Shown in pieces: positions 10,831 to 20,563 of a stretch of DNA of 26,244 bases. Numbering within the stretch: position 1 is the first letter of the stretch; every line of letters begins with the position of its first letter. Both the position numbers and the translations under genes were made by a program. Location: positions 1-26,244 of the forward strand of contig MU400895.1 of NCBI GenBank assembly GCA_022578965.1, in the 5' to 3' direction. Under the pieces are notes generated by a model. That model was not told where the DNA came from. It saw only the letters and a list, made by a program, of their open reading frames with translations, and searched no databases. Origin of the DNA: Xylaria sp. FL1777. Its lineage: Eukaryota > Ascomycota > Sordariomycetes > Xylariales > Xylariaceae.

Positions 10831-11395
10831 TTTTAGTAAGCTTTTATAAACTTAGTTAAGCTAAATAATTTTACTTAAAAGTAACGCAATTTAAAAAACT
10901 ATTAATTAATGCTTAAATTTAATATAATTTTTTTATTTTTTAAAGTAGTTTAAAATAAAAAAAAAAAGCTGCTTTTAAAGCAATAATTATAGTTAATAGC
11001 TATATATATACCCTTAATTTTGCAAGTAATATTATAATTATTAGTTAATTTGCAAATAACTTAATAAGCTTTATAAATAAAAAATCTACTTTTAGCAGTA
11101 TACTATAACGTAAGTATACAAAAAAATACTTGCTATAATTTATAATAAAAAGCAAAAGTAAAACTAATATAATTATATTTAGTATATAAATCAAAATTAA
11201 TATAAGTTTAAATAGGTAATTTTATAAAGCTAATAAAATAAATAGTGCAAAAAATATAAAAACAGCATAAAATAAATATATAAAGTAATAACTTTAGCTT
11301 AAAACTTATAACTAATATAATTAATGCTAAGCTTATTACTTATTTTTTAAGTTATAATATTATAGCTTTTATAAAAAAAGTATATAAAACTTTAA

Positions 11396-11960
11396 TTGTT
11401 ATTTTTAGTTTTTTTTATTTATATTATAGTTTTTATTTACTTGGATTTTTTAAATAGTTTGTTTTTAAGTAATATTATTATTATAGCTAGTATAGCTATT
11501 AAGCTTATTGTTTTTATTATTGCTATTATTATTATTACTTTTAAACTAAAGGCAATTAAAAGTAATATAACTAAGTTATTTATAGCTATAACAAGTAAAG
11601 TTTTTATAAAAGTTTAAATTTAAACTATTTTTATTGTTGTTTTAAGGTTAATTTAAAAAAGTTCTAAAAATATAATAGTTTTTTAAAGTATAAGTATTAT
11701 TATTACTTTAGTTATTTATATATTTTTAGTTTTAAAAGCAGTTATAATTTCTAGTATTATTGCTTTTATAGTATTAATTCTAGCTTTTATAGCTATTATT
11801 GCTTTTATAAAATCTTTAATTATTATTAATGCAGCTATTATTATAGTTATTGCTTTTATAATAGTAGTTCTAATTATTAAAACTAGTATTATTGTTTTTA
11901 TAGTTAATATTAGTAAGCTAATTACTAGTTTAGTTTTGCTTAATATTTAAAGTTAATTTA
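11396..11960 (-). pseudogene. low-complexity linker of element 3 gag-pol
   Basis: On the minus strand this region is built of ATA, ACT, GCT/GCA and AAA codons, giving runs such as 'IKAIIAIKARINTIKAIILEII'. It probably derives from a Thr/Ala/Lys-rich spacer (Thr to Ile by C-to-T change). It contains the longest stop-free plus-strand frame of the window (11396-11617, 73 codons, hydrophobic). I regard that frame as the antisense of this simple-sequence region and not as a gene. Confidence 0.5.
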
Positions 11961-12599
11961 TTAATAATTTAGGTAATATTTAACTTTGGTTTTTTTTAGC
12001 TATAGTTTAAGCGTTGTTTTTTAGTTATTAATTTTTAACGTTATTATACTACATTAATTATATTAGCTTATATAATTAGCAATAAATTATAGTAGTTCAT
12101 TAGTTTTTAGTAATATAATAAAGCTTTTTTGCTTTTATTTTAATAAACATCTTAAAGTTTAATACTAATAAAGTATTAATTAAATAATTTTAAGTTTTAG
12201 TTAGCTTATTAGCTTGCTTATTTTAGTTATATGCTTATGTTAGCTTATAAAAAAGCAAACTGCTTAAATAAAGTTTTAGTTTAATTTAAAAATACTTTTT
12301 AGTTAGTTTTAAATTGTTTTTTTTTAAGGTTAATAATCTTTATAATACTAATTAATAAGCATTTTTATAGTTTTAGTTTATATTGCTATACATATATAAA
12401 ATTTTGTTTTTATTACAATAGAATTTTTAATTAGCTTTTTTAAATATAGTTTAAAGTTTTTTTACTTACTTTAGCTAGTATTAATAAGTAAATTTTATAC
12501 TAAAAAAGTTATAATTAAACTTTAATAGTTAATTAAAATTAATATTTTTAAATAAGTAGCATTAATAGTAATATAAGTAATTTTAATATAATTAATATT

Positions 12600-13060
12600 T
12601 AGGTTTTCTTTAATTATGCTTTTTATTAAAGCTAGAAAATAAAAAGTTGTTATTATTACTAGAATCTTTATGTTTTTGTTTTTAACCTAAGTTATAAAAT
12701 CGTTTTTTAAGGTTTAAAAAGTTCTTTTGTTCTTTTAAAAATGTTATTCTTTAGTTCTTTTGTTTACTTAAGTGTAAAATAAAAGTAATATAAGCTGTTT
12801 TTAATTTTAAAGCAATTTGTTTGCTTTTATTTTTTTGCTATGCAATTTGCTGCTTTAGTTTTCCAATTTTAGCTAAAAGCTATGCAATTTATGTTTATAA
12901 CAGTTAAGTATTAGCACTTAAAGCATTAAGTAATTATTATTTGCTTAAGCTTAGTTCTAAAAATAATTTGTGCTAACTTTGTCCTTAGTTTATTATTAAA
13001 GTTTGTTCTAAAAAAAAGCTATTAAAAATAGCACTAGCTTGTATAATTAATTAATGTTTA
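12600..13060 (-). pseudogene. gag: element 3 gag-like N-terminal region, coiled coil
   Basis: In one minus-strand frame from about 13025 down, the text is rich in Leu, Gln, Lys and Asn with heptad-like spacing. Examples are 'LFLELSLSK', 'LLNALSANT', 'IGKLKQQIA' and 'LKTAYITFILHLSKQKN', followed by an Asn/Ser-rich segment near 12650. Internal stops are TAA/TAG where Gln is expected. The position directly downstream of the 5' LTR (13113-13311) makes it the gag N-terminus. A second frame gives a C-F-K-C run near 12930, but its spacing lacks the zinc-knuckle His, so I prefer the coiled-coil frame. This zone is less mutated than its surroundings. Confidence 0.55.
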
Positions 13061-13112
13061 GCTATTTTGTAGTATAATAAAGTATTATAAATAACCTTAT
13101 TTTAAAAAGCTT

Positions 13113-13311
13113 TAAAATTATTATAAAAAGTATAAAGCATTAAAAGTTAAATATAATAGTTAATATATCTTTAGTTTTATAGTAAGTATTTAACAAAACT
13201 AAAGCTTAAAAAAAGAAAAAAACTCCTATAAAATAAGTATAAAAAAGATATCTTATATATATATATAACATATAACATGTGCTAAAGTACTTAAGTAGCC
13301 TAGTTATAACA
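13113..13311 (-). repeat. 5' LTR of element 3 (right copy)
   Basis: It is 199 bp and colinear with 5769-5967. In minus orientation it starts TGTTATAACTAGGCTAC, with the canonical TG. Next to it on the outside is TAAAA (13312-13316). Differences from the left copy are almost all transitions (for example AACA/AATA, AGCC/AGCT, CTCC/CTTT). I could not recognise a primer-binding site in the bases just inside (13112 downward). Confidence 0.88.
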
Positions 13312-13316
13312 TAAAA
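13312..13316. other. TAAAA target-site duplication, right copy
   Basis: It is identical to 5764-5768, and the element 2 integrase frame resumes with the next base. The insertion plus one duplication copy is 7,548 bp, divisible by three, which agrees with the same frame being used on both sides. Confidence 0.75.
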
Positions 13317-13888
13317 ACAATTTTGCGAAAAAATAAGAATAGTTTAAATAAAAAGCATTTAATATTATTTATTTAGTTTAAGCACAAATAAAAATTTATT
13401 ATAATATATAATATATAAAGCTTTTAATAATATATAAAAAAAATCTTATATATATTAAGCTTTTTAAGTTTAGCTTGCTTAGTTATTATTTATAAAACTA
13501 AATAAAGTTAAGTTTTTGCAAAGTTAGCTTTTTTAAAGTAAAAAAATATATTAGTTCTTTTTGTTTTTAAATTAAACTTTTTAAGTAGTTTTAATAACGC
13601 AACAAAATATTTATTAAATACTTAAAGCTAGCTAAACTAAATAAGTTTAATTGCTTTAAGCTAAAGCTTAAAAGTTTTAACAATAGAAATAAACAGAAAT
13701 AAATTATAAACAAAATACAAAATTATGCTTGCATTAAGCTATTTTTAATTTTTTTTTATAACAAAATTTAATTATGCTATAAAATTAAGTAATATAGCTA
13801 TAATATTAAAACATAAAAACTAGCAAAGCAAATTAAATAAAATGTTTTTAAGCTAATAAAAGCATATTATAAGCATACTAAAACATAA
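13317..13888 (+). pseudogene. pol: Gypsy element 2 integrase C-terminus and chromodomain-like end
   Basis: This is the continuation of the frame interrupted at 5768. It reads 'KKAFNIIYLV*AQIKIYYN' (near 13345-13400), the IN segment with A...A...MK.YYD. Next comes 'NLIYIKLFKFSLLSYYL' and then 'KLSFCKVSFFKVKKYISSF' (near 13505-13560), matching KLS.RKVGPFRVKR.ISPL. The HLEPA-type block reads 'YLKLAKLNKFN' (13619 on), followed by an acidic-type stretch now Lys/Asn-rich. A chromodomain-like end '*KLAKQIK*NVFKLIKAYYKHTKT' has its stop at 13886-13888. All of this lies in a single frame, the same phase as before the insertion. This is strong evidence for the nested insertion. Confidence 0.88.
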
Positions 13889-14227
13889 AGTTTTATATTA
13901 TATTATTTAACTGTAAAAACGCTATTATTTATTACTTTAAAAATGCATTATAATATAAGTACATTTTTTTAATATTACTTAAGTTTTTTATGTTTTAAGC
14001 AAAACGTTAAAAAGCTTAGTATGCTTTTATAACTATTATTAATTAGCTAAAAAGCTAAAGCAAAAGGTTTATATAAGTACTTTAGCTATATAAACATATA
14101 AGTTTATTTATAAAGTTTTAATAAATATTTTTAATTTTTTTAGCGTTTTAATAAAGTTATAAATATATAAATACTTAAGTATATTAATTAATTAGCATAT
14201 ATTTTTTTTAGTATGCTTTTTTTTTAT
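13889..14227. other. no gene seen; probable 3' flank of element 2
   Basis: This is 340 bp of A+T-rich sequence after the end of the element 2 pol. It is expected to contain 3' untranslated sequence and perhaps the start of its 3' LTR. I found no second copy of any part of it in the window, so no LTR can be marked. Confidence 0.4.
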
Positions 14228-16352
14228 TTTAGGTGCTTTAAACCAGAATGGTTTTTACGTTTGTACCTCTTTAGCTATACTACTTTTTCACTAATTATAA
14301 CTTTTTTTACCTCCTTTAATACAAACTTAGAATTTTGGTTTAAAGCAACTATGTTAATTTTTTTGCTTATGTTTTTATTTAAAAAACGATAAACTATAAT
14401 TTATTTATGCAGTAACTTTAAATCTGTTTAAAGTTATACTTAATTAATTAATTATTATATTTTGCATATAGTTATATTTTTTTCGTATTTTTTTAACGCT
14501 TGGTTTTTGTTATATTGCATACTATAGATTTTTTAACCGAAATATTGTTTTTTTTACTATTGTTTCTTTTGCGATTACCTTGCTTGCTTGTATAGTTTAC
14601 TATATTAGCGTTTATGCTACTTTTTATATCTAAATTAACTAACCTTTTTAATACTATTTTTATTGCTTTTAACTTTAAAAATAATTCTAATTATAAAAGC
14701 AACAATTTAAACAAAAAATCCAATTTTGAACGCTAGCAATAGGTTGTAATAAATATACAAAAGTACTAGTATTGCAATTATAATTAAAGCTATAATTTTC
14801 GTTGGTTTTTAAAAGGATAGCTTTTATTGCAAACTGCAACTAGTAACTAGTTAAAGCTACAAATGCGCAAAATAGTTAACGTATTAAAAAACTCCAAAGT
14901 TTAATAGCGTTTTTAAAAAGCTAATATTTAAATAGAATTTAAAAAAAATAATGCAAGTTATAATATTGCTAATATTTCTGCATTTTAAAACAAGCTTTTT
15001 ACTTTATTTAAATAACTAGCTTTTACTAAATTTAATTCTAAGGTATTTAAAGCTTCTAGTAAAAAACTTTGCTAAGTTAAAAATGTTTATAATATGCAAT
15101 AAATTAAAAGGTTACTTTGTTTTTTCTAGTTTTAAATTTAAAACGCATTTTTACGTTTTGCTGCCTTTTTTTTAAATATTTTTATAAATTAATAAACTAG
15201 GCATAAATTTTATAACGCAACTAAAGCTAACACGCTATTTTTTTATATTGCTAAAGCATATATAATTATAGCTTTATTATTAAGTATATATATACTTTTA
15301 ATAAGCAATTTTTTATAATAATTTATTAGCATTTATTTTTATAGTAGTAAAATATAAACTTAGGTAATTAATACTTTTGCTTAATTTAAGATATATATTA
15401 GCTATAAGTTTATTTTAAAACAGCTAAATAAAATAACTAAACAAAGTTGCATACGTAATAGCTAGTTAACTAATGTTTTAATACTTAAATTAATAAATAT
15501 ATAGCTTAACTTAAAGTATATTGCTTATAACTTAAGTGCTATGTTTATATATAATAATTTTAACTTTAAAAATAGTGTTTAAAATTTTAGCATAAGTTAT
15601 AAAAATATTATACAAAATTTAATTAACTATTTTATAGTTGCTAGTTTAAATATGCTTAGCTTATTTATGCAGTTATAATAATATACTATTACTTCTTTTA
15701 AAAAAAAATGGCTTTTTTTTTACTTAATGCTAATTTTAGCTTGTATAAGTAAAATAACTAATTATTTATTAGTTTACGCTGTTTGTTTTTTATTTAAATT
15801 ATTATATTTAAAAGGGTTTGCTTTATTTTTAAACATTATACAACTATAAAATAACGTTAGCTATATTTTGCAAACTTTTGTTATTTATAAAAACAAAAAA
15901 GAAATATTTAAAGTATATTAAGTTTATAATACTTTATTTCGTATTATTTTAAATTATTAAAATTATAATAAATAACTTGCAATAATATATAAAAATCAAA
16001 AAACTACATTTTTTATTTAAGCTATAATAGCTGCTTAAATAAAAGCAGGCAATATATATAACTATAAATAATAAATGCTTTTTATAGTAGCTTTTTTTTA
16101 TATTGCGCTAAATTTTATTTAACTAATTTTTTGGACTTTTTGGGATTTTTTTATAAAATATAACGTGCAACTTTTTAGCTATAAGCAGTATATTAAAAAA
16201 AATAAAGTTTAGTACTATTAAGCTTTACTATTGCTACGTAATAAGTTTTATGCCCGTATTTTAGCGTTTTTAATTTATAACTTAGTTAAATTTAGTATAT
16301 TATTTCTTAATAAAGTTTAACTAAACTATATTTAAACAGCATTAAAAAGCAT
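14228..16352 (-). pseudogene. unidentified decayed ORF of about 700 codons
   Basis: One minus-strand frame can be followed from an ATG at 16352-16350 to a stop at about 14228, broken only by TAA/TAG (no frame change needed). Several segments are clearly protein-like, including 'LTKLQIKNAKIRAQNLLRSN' (near 16270-16210), 'LEALNTLELNLVKASYLNKV' with no stop (15060-15001) and 'SFN*LLVAVCNKSYPFKNQRK'. A stop-free run of about 60 codons around 14680-14495 contains a basic stretch 'KQGNRKRNNSKKNNISVKKS'. The C-terminus is Lys-rich and ends 'NHSGLKHLK'. The content is rich in Leu, Gln, Lys and Asn. I find no RT, integrase, DDE or helicase motif. Its 14.2-15.1 kb half is visibly less mutated than the surroundings. 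The frame is moderately supported, the function is unknown, and the antisense frame near 14228-14390 is also open. Confidence 0.42.
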
Positions 16353-18539
16353 GGATTTTATATTACTTAAGCAAAAAATTGCAGCTTTATAGTTTTAATA
16401 GTTAAAATATATAAGTTAAACAAAAGAATATACTTAAAATAAAAGCAAATTAATTAATATTAAGTTTTAAAGCTATTGCTAATATATAAGTATTATAAAA
16501 TATTTATTTATAATAACTATAATAGTTTAGCTTAGTAATTATAAAGTGCTACATTAAATTATTTTTTACTTTTTTATTTTTTTTTATAAAGAAAAGTCTA
16601 GTAATTATAAACTAAAAATATTATATTTTGTTTAGTTATTTTATTTTAATGTTATAAAACTAGAATTTGCAATAAAAATATTACAGTTAAGCCTTATTTA
16701 ATATATTATAGCTAAAAGCAAATAAAAAGCTATTAATTTAGCTTTAAAGCATATTAATAATACTTTTGCAATTAATATAAAAAATAATAAAAACTTTACG
16801 CAAAATGTTTTTGTTATATTTAATTAATTAGCTATTATAAGCTTTTATATTGCTTTAATCTATAATAATATAAAATAGTTTTTTTTAAATATATTAAAAT
16901 AAGCAGCATACTTTTCTTTTTATTAACTAAAATATTATTAAATATGCTTGCAAAATATATATTAATAGCAATACTAAAAAACGTACTAATAGCTATACTA
17001 CGTTATATAATCTTTTTAATACGCTAAATCTATTAATAAAAAAAAAGCAACAATTTACTAATACTAAAATTAATAAGTTTAATACTAAAGTTGTTTAACT
17101 AATTAAAGTTTTAATATAGCAAAACATATTAAGTTTAATTAATAAAAATAAGCTATTTGTTAAAAGTAATAAAAAATAATAGCTATATATTTTTAATTAT
17201 AAAAAAGCAAAAAAAAAAAAAAAAGAAACTAAAGAACTATAGCTAAATATAAATTAGCGCAAAATATTATATACGTTTTACTTTTTTTGCTTTTTTTTTA
17301 GCTTTTTAGAACTACTATTTACTAGCGATTTTTTATTATGCTTTAATAGTTTAAATTATATTAGTAAATTTATAGCTAGCAATATATTTATATATATAAA
17401 AAAAGCACTTAAAAGTAATATAACTATAGTTAGTTTTGCTAAAAACAATAAAACAAAAGTTATAACTACTGCTAAACATAAAGCTAACTAGCTTAACTAT
17501 ATATTAAGCGTTTAATAAATATTTAATTGCTGCTTTGTTTGCATTTTTAGTGTTAATTTTAAAGTTAAACAAAGTATATTTTTAGTAGTATTTTTAATTT
17601 ATGCTTTGTTTGCAAAATGTTTAGTATGCTTATTAAAAGCATGCTAATATATTATAAAAAGCTTAGCATATAAAACATAGCTATATTTTTTTTATTTATT
17701 TTATTTAAATATTTTTATAGCATTATAAACTAAAGAAAACATAATATTTATATTAATTACTTTGTTAAATATAGCAATAATATATTATTGAACTTTTTTT
17801 AGTATAAAATATTTTGTTATGCTATTAATAGCAAAGTTTAAGTATTAATATAAGTTTGCAAAATATTTTGCGCAGAATTTCTAAAGCTTTTACTATAAAA
17901 ACTAAAAAATAGTTCTTTTTTAAAGCGCAAACTATTAGCGTATTTTTAGCAGCAACTTTAGTAGTTAGCTAAAGTTATAATAACATAAATTATAGCATAC
18001 TTTTTATTGTATATTTTTTTGCTTTTTAATATTTTTATTATTTAGCTACTATAAAAACTATAAAGTATACTTTTTAAAATATTTTATATTTATAAACTTA
18101 TATATGTTTAGCTAAACAGCTTGCAGCTTATTTTTAAACTTTAGTTCGGCTTTAGTTTACTTAGTAAGCTTAACTAGCTTAAACTATTTTAATTTAAAGT
18201 TAACTATTAAACTATTTTTATTTTTAAGCTTATTAGTTGCAATTAATTAATAGTTTAATAGCGCAAACTATATATAGCTAAACGTTAAGCTTTTTAATAT
18301 ACTGTTATTTATGTTTGTTATAAAACATAAATTATTTCGATTGTTTTTTAGTAGCTTTTTTTTACGCTTTAGTTTAAAAGGCTTAACTTTTTGTGCTTTT
18401 AGTAAATTAAAATACTAATAAAAAGCAAAAAAAAATGCTATTTTTTATGTTATACTATTTTAAATAACTTAGCTAAACTTTTATAATAAGTTTAAAAGGT
18501 TTTTAAAAGTAATAAAGCTAAATTAAACAATACGTATTA
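16353..18539. other. unassigned A+T-rich stretch with short coding-like frames
   Basis: A plus-strand frame near 16930-17290 reads 'KKRTNSYTTLYNLFNTL' and later 'NYKKAKKKKKKLKNYS'. It is Ser/Thr- then Lys-rich and looks like a protein C-terminus, but no family can be assigned. The rest shows no repeat shared with other parts of the window and no recognisable motif. It could be the 5' part of, or the spacer between, the unidentified ORFs on either side. Confidence 0.3.
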
Positions 18540-19260
18540 TGTTATAAATATTTATCTTTATTTTAAGAACTATAATAATAAATATAATCTAACAAAAAAA
18601 ATCTAGCTTTATAAACTTATTATATAACTGCTATTAATTATTAAAACATATATTTGTATTATATTTTTAAATAAAGCGCTTTACTTTAGTTAAAATAAAC
18701 CTTAATTTTTAAAGCTATATTATTAAAAAATAACGCATAGCAATAAGCTTTTTTTTGCTATTTATAAAAACAATAGTTTTAAAGATTAAGTGTGCTATAT
18801 TACGTTATATTTTGCTAATTAAAAAACTTAATTGCTAGTAATTTTTTATAATAGTACTTTTTTTTATAAAATAAACAACAAAAAATATATTAAGCCGATT
18901 AATTAAAGCATAAACAAATTATAGTTTTTTTAAATAAGTATTTTACTATTAAAATCTAGCTTTAAGTAATATAAACTTTTAAGCGTTTAAGCTTAATATA
19001 GTAGTACAACTAAACTATAATATATTTTATAAAACTAACGCTTTTATATAGTATATATTAAAATATATAATCTAGAAAGTTTTTTATTAATAAACTATAT
19101 AAAGCTTATTAATAGCTATAAACGTAATTTTTTAGTTAAACAAAAAGTTATAAAGCAAATTAATAAAGTGTTTTTAAATAGCTTATTTAAGCTTAAAAAT
19201 AACATATATAAAGCGTTTTAAAGCTAATTTAGCTTATATAGCATTATTTTATTAAACAGT
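18540..19260 (+). pseudogene. unidentified decayed coding frame
   Basis: A plus-strand frame is protein-like over about 230 codons. It includes a stop-free run of about 56 codons (near 19035-19225) containing 'YNLESFLLINYIKLINSYK' and 'KQINKVFLNSLFKLKNN'. In DNA of this composition TAA/TAG would be expected several times in such a run. No domain is recognised. The ends are not defined. Confidence 0.35.
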
Positions 19261-19550
19261 AAAAATATATTTTTATAACTATTTATATAATAATAATTAA
19301 CTTTTGTTATATTATTTATTATTAATAATAAACAAGTGTTAAAAATTTAAGCAATTAAGTTAAATTAATTATGTTTTAATTGTTTTAATAAGTATAACTG
19401 CAAAGTTATTATACTTTATATAATAATTAAAATAATTTATAATATAATGCTTTTTTTATAACTAGTTTAAGCTACTAATATAATATTACTATAACAAAAT
19501 ATTATATGCTAAATTAACTTAACTTGCTTAGCTTTAAGCTTAAGCTTATA

Positions 19551-19853
19551 TAATTTATTAAGTTAATAATAATTTAAAATAGTATTAATAATAGCTTATA
19601 TAAAGTTATATTTTAATATGCGCTATTAATTATGTTTTAATTGCAATAAAATATGCTGCATAAAATACTAAATATAATTACTAAGTAAATGCCTTAATAT
19701 TGCATTACTAGCTAGTTTATTTAGTTTGCTAAGTTTTTTAATAAATTTTAAAAGTTTTAAAGCTATTAGTTTTTCTAAAAAGCAATTATTAATTAAGCTA
19801 AAGCTAAAATCGTTAAAAGTTTGCAGTTTTATAATAAAGTAAAAAAATAACAC
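19551..19853 (-). pseudogene. short coding-like frame, 61 stop-free codons
   Basis: This minus-strand frame is stop-free from 19853 to 19671 and reads on past a TAG. It contains 'LINNCFLEKLIALKLLKF' and 'LASNAILRHLLSN'. It uses GTG at the upstream end and so has no convincing start. It is rich in Leu/Lys with mixed hydrophobic and polar residues, unlike the simple-sequence frames in the window. The product is unknown. Confidence 0.35.
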
Positions 19854-20017
19854 TAGTTAATAAATTAATAAATAAAGCTTAACTTTTAACCGTTTAAGCT
19901 TAAAACACTATAATATAATAAAGTATTTTAATTATAAAGTTAGCGCTAAATATAAGCATTACTATAAAAAGCTTTAAGCAATGTTATAATTATTTTTTTT
20001 GAGTTTTATTAGCAAAT

Positions 20018-20200
20018 AATCTATAGGTATAAGTAGTATATATATATATGCAAAGTAAACCCTAGCTCAAAAATCAACAAAGGTACCTTAAACTAAAATA
20101 TATAAAACATAAGCTTTAAACCTACAAATACATTTGCACGGGCTCCTGAAGGGAGTAAGTCGTAGCTTGCAGCAAGCGCAGCTTGCTATTCTATGTTTTT
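20018..20200. other. less mutated G+C island with hairpins
   Basis: This stretch has ordinary base composition in the middle of A+T-saturated DNA, including CC, TC, GG and GA steps that are almost absent elsewhere. It contains a CTCC-TGAAG-GGAG hairpin (20143-20155) and a perfect GCAAGC-GCA-GCTTGC hairpin (20072-base offset in line, 20172-20186), preceded by another AGCTTGC (20164-20170). TTTTGAG near 19998 and CTCAAAA near 20064 form a further inverted pair. No coding frame is seen. It could be the terminus of an element, a structured RNA segment or a spared unique sequence. Confidence 0.5.
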
Positions 20201-20563
20201 AGTCTAAAGCACTTAAAATAACTTTTTTTATAAGCAAAGTATATTTATTTATTACTAAGTATTTTACTTGCTTTTTTTTCTGCAATTTTTTAGTAGCTTT
20301 AACTTTATATATAATTAGTTTTTAAATTATATATAATTATATTATTTTTGCTTTATATACTTTTAGTTTTTAAACTGTTTTTTTGCTTTATATTTATAAC
20401 TTTTTTTGCTTTATAACTATATATTTTTTACTTTATAAAACACTTTTGCTTTATGTATATTAAACTATATTTTTATACTTAAAATTTAGTTTTACATTTA
20501 TTTTTTAACTATTTAACATTTTTTTATACTATAATTTTTTATTTTTATTAAAAAACAGTTATA
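20201..20563. other. A+T-rich leader, no gene seen
   Basis: This holds T-rich sequence with several degenerate copies of a TTTTTGCTTTATA-like phrase (near 20349, 20384, 20406 and 20446), giving a loose local repetition. There is no reading frame worth marking. It lies between the island and the first ATG of the next coding-like frame and may be its untranslated leader. Confidence 0.4.

Larger units (their letters stand above)
5769..13311 (-). mobile_element. Ty3/Gypsy retrotransposon, element 3, complete, 7,543 bp
   Basis: This full-length element is inserted in reverse orientation inside the integrase of element 2. It has 199-bp LTRs (5769-5967 and 13113-13311) and a TAAAA duplication (5764-5768, 13312-13316). 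On the minus strand, from right to left, it holds a coiled-coil gag-like region, a Thr/Ala-derived low-complexity linker, reverse transcriptase, integrase, a chromodomain, about 2 kb of unassigned sequence and a T-run (polypurine tract on the minus strand) next to the left LTR. The LTRs differ at roughly 10 percent of positions, nearly all transitions, so most damage came after insertion. All coding is destroyed by TAA/TAG stops. Confidence 0.88.

Noticed and set aside
11396..11617. Stop-free hydrophobic 73-codon plus-strand frame
   Set aside because: It lies antisense to the simple-sequence ATA/ACT/GCT-rich linker of element 3 and consists mainly of Ile, Leu, Phe and Val, as expected from the complement of that repeat. 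It has no start context or neighbour that supports a gene.
12880..12960. Possible zinc knuckle (C-F-K-C ... C) on the minus strand near the element 3 gag
   Set aside because: The spacing fits CX2CX4-X-X4C, but the His position is Val. An alternative frame gives a longer, more convincing coiled-coil sequence, and the site is too close to the 5' LTR for a nucleocapsid domain.
20132..20190. tRNA or other named structured RNA in the G+C island
   Set aside because: Hairpins are present, but there is no cloverleaf with acceptor stem, anticodon arm and box B, so no RNA class can be claimed.
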